From: Thermoprotei archaeon
GTDB taxonomy: Archaea; Thermoproteota; Thermoprotei; Thermofilales; B20-G17
NCBI GenBank assembly: GCA_003650785.1
Contig: QMRW01000009.1
Location: forward strand, 1-21,610
Direction: 5' to 3'
DNA length: 21,610 bases
Shown here: positions 21,474 through 21,610 of the stretch, piece after piece
Layout of the letters: each line of letters opens with the position of its first letter
How positions within the stretch are numbered: the stretch's first letter is position 1
Notes under the pieces: generated by a model
Database searches by the model: none
What the model was told of the DNA's origin: nothing
Seen by the model: the letters and a program-made list of their open reading frames with translations, nothing else
Translations under genes and position numbers: made by a program

Positions 21474-21610
21474 ATGGGTTTGAAAATGGGTACCAAGACA
21501 ATAACTATATCCTTAGCAGCATATGAAGCTTTAGTTAGAGAAAAGAGACCTGGTGAAAGCTTCTCTGATGTCATCCTAAGGCTAGTTAAGAAGAGTGGAG
21601 ATCTAATGGA
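21474..21610 (+). CDS. VapB-like antitoxin, ribbon-helix-helix type (3' end outside window)
   Basis: Only the first 45 codons are present. The sequence from the second Met, MGTKTITISLAAYEALVREK, followed by RPGESFSDVILRLVKK, matches archaeal VapB antitoxins: a short beta strand (KTITIS), then helices with the ESFSDVILRL signature. VapB binds its operator and neutralises a PIN-domain VapC RNase, expected just beyond the window. The ATG at 21474 would be essentially leaderless given the TATA-like box at 21448-21456. An in-frame ATG at 21486 is the alternative and is where the conserved sequence begins. Confidence 0.85.
   Translation, partial: MGLKMGTKTITISLAAYEALVREKRPGESFSDVILRLVKKSGDLM

Noticed and set aside
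1..21610. tRNA or rRNA genes, CRISPR arrays, insertion sequences
   Set aside because: I looked for tRNA T-arm patterns, regular direct repeats and transposase-like frames and saw none.

Overview
This window looks like a chromosomal segment of an AT-rich, probably hyperthermophilic crenarchaeon (Thermoproteota, Thermoprotei-like; genus not determined). The evidence is a TATA-binding protein gene, both subunits of DNA topoisomerase VI, an XPB-type helicase, a DUF1512 protein, an archaeal methionyl-tRNA synthetase and S-adenosylhomocysteine hydrolase. Promoters are TATA-like boxes about 25 bp from short leaders, and GTG and TTG starts are frequent. Arg is mostly AGA/AGG, Ile mostly ATA and Leu often CTA. 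The genes are densely packed and mostly housekeeping.

Layout. 1-1161: 3' part of a polytopic membrane protein with a cytosolic HEPN/PaREP1-like tail. 1275-4662: dCTP deaminase, a PflX-like radical SAM protein, and an operon of TBP with a DHH phosphoesterase. 4761-6362: a secreted-then-anchored protein whose architecture resembles ribophorin I of the eukaryotic oligosaccharyltransferase. 6474-10873: MtaB/CDKAL1-type tRNA methylthiotransferase, MetRS and AdoHcy hydrolase, a set linked through methionine and SAM. 10939-13836: small zinc-ribbon and membrane proteins, DUF1512, and a VPS29/YfcE-like phosphoesterase coupled to a small membrane protein. 13889-16006: a box C/D sRNA in the leader of a PAPS-reductase-family/ferredoxin fusion, then a tiny zinc protein with an apparent CTG start. 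16297-18961: the top6B-top6A operon. 19038-20952: XPB-like helicase with a second box C/D sRNA in its leader. 20953-21473: a long region with a 12-bp inverted repeat and weak coding remnants. 21474-end: start of a VapB-like antitoxin.

The main discovery candidates are the two box C/D guide RNAs. Each begins about 25 nt after a TATA box and sits in the 5' leader of a protein gene. One D' guide pairs perfectly over 9 nt with the conserved archaeal 16S segment GCGCGAAAC. A guide of the second RNA has a shorter, 7-nt match to the adjoining bases. Other leads are the ribophorin-like protein, the CTG-start zinc protein, duplicated TATA boxes 20 bp apart before tbp, and overlapping 3' ends at four of six convergent gene pairs. 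All calls come from reading the sequence; no database search was run.
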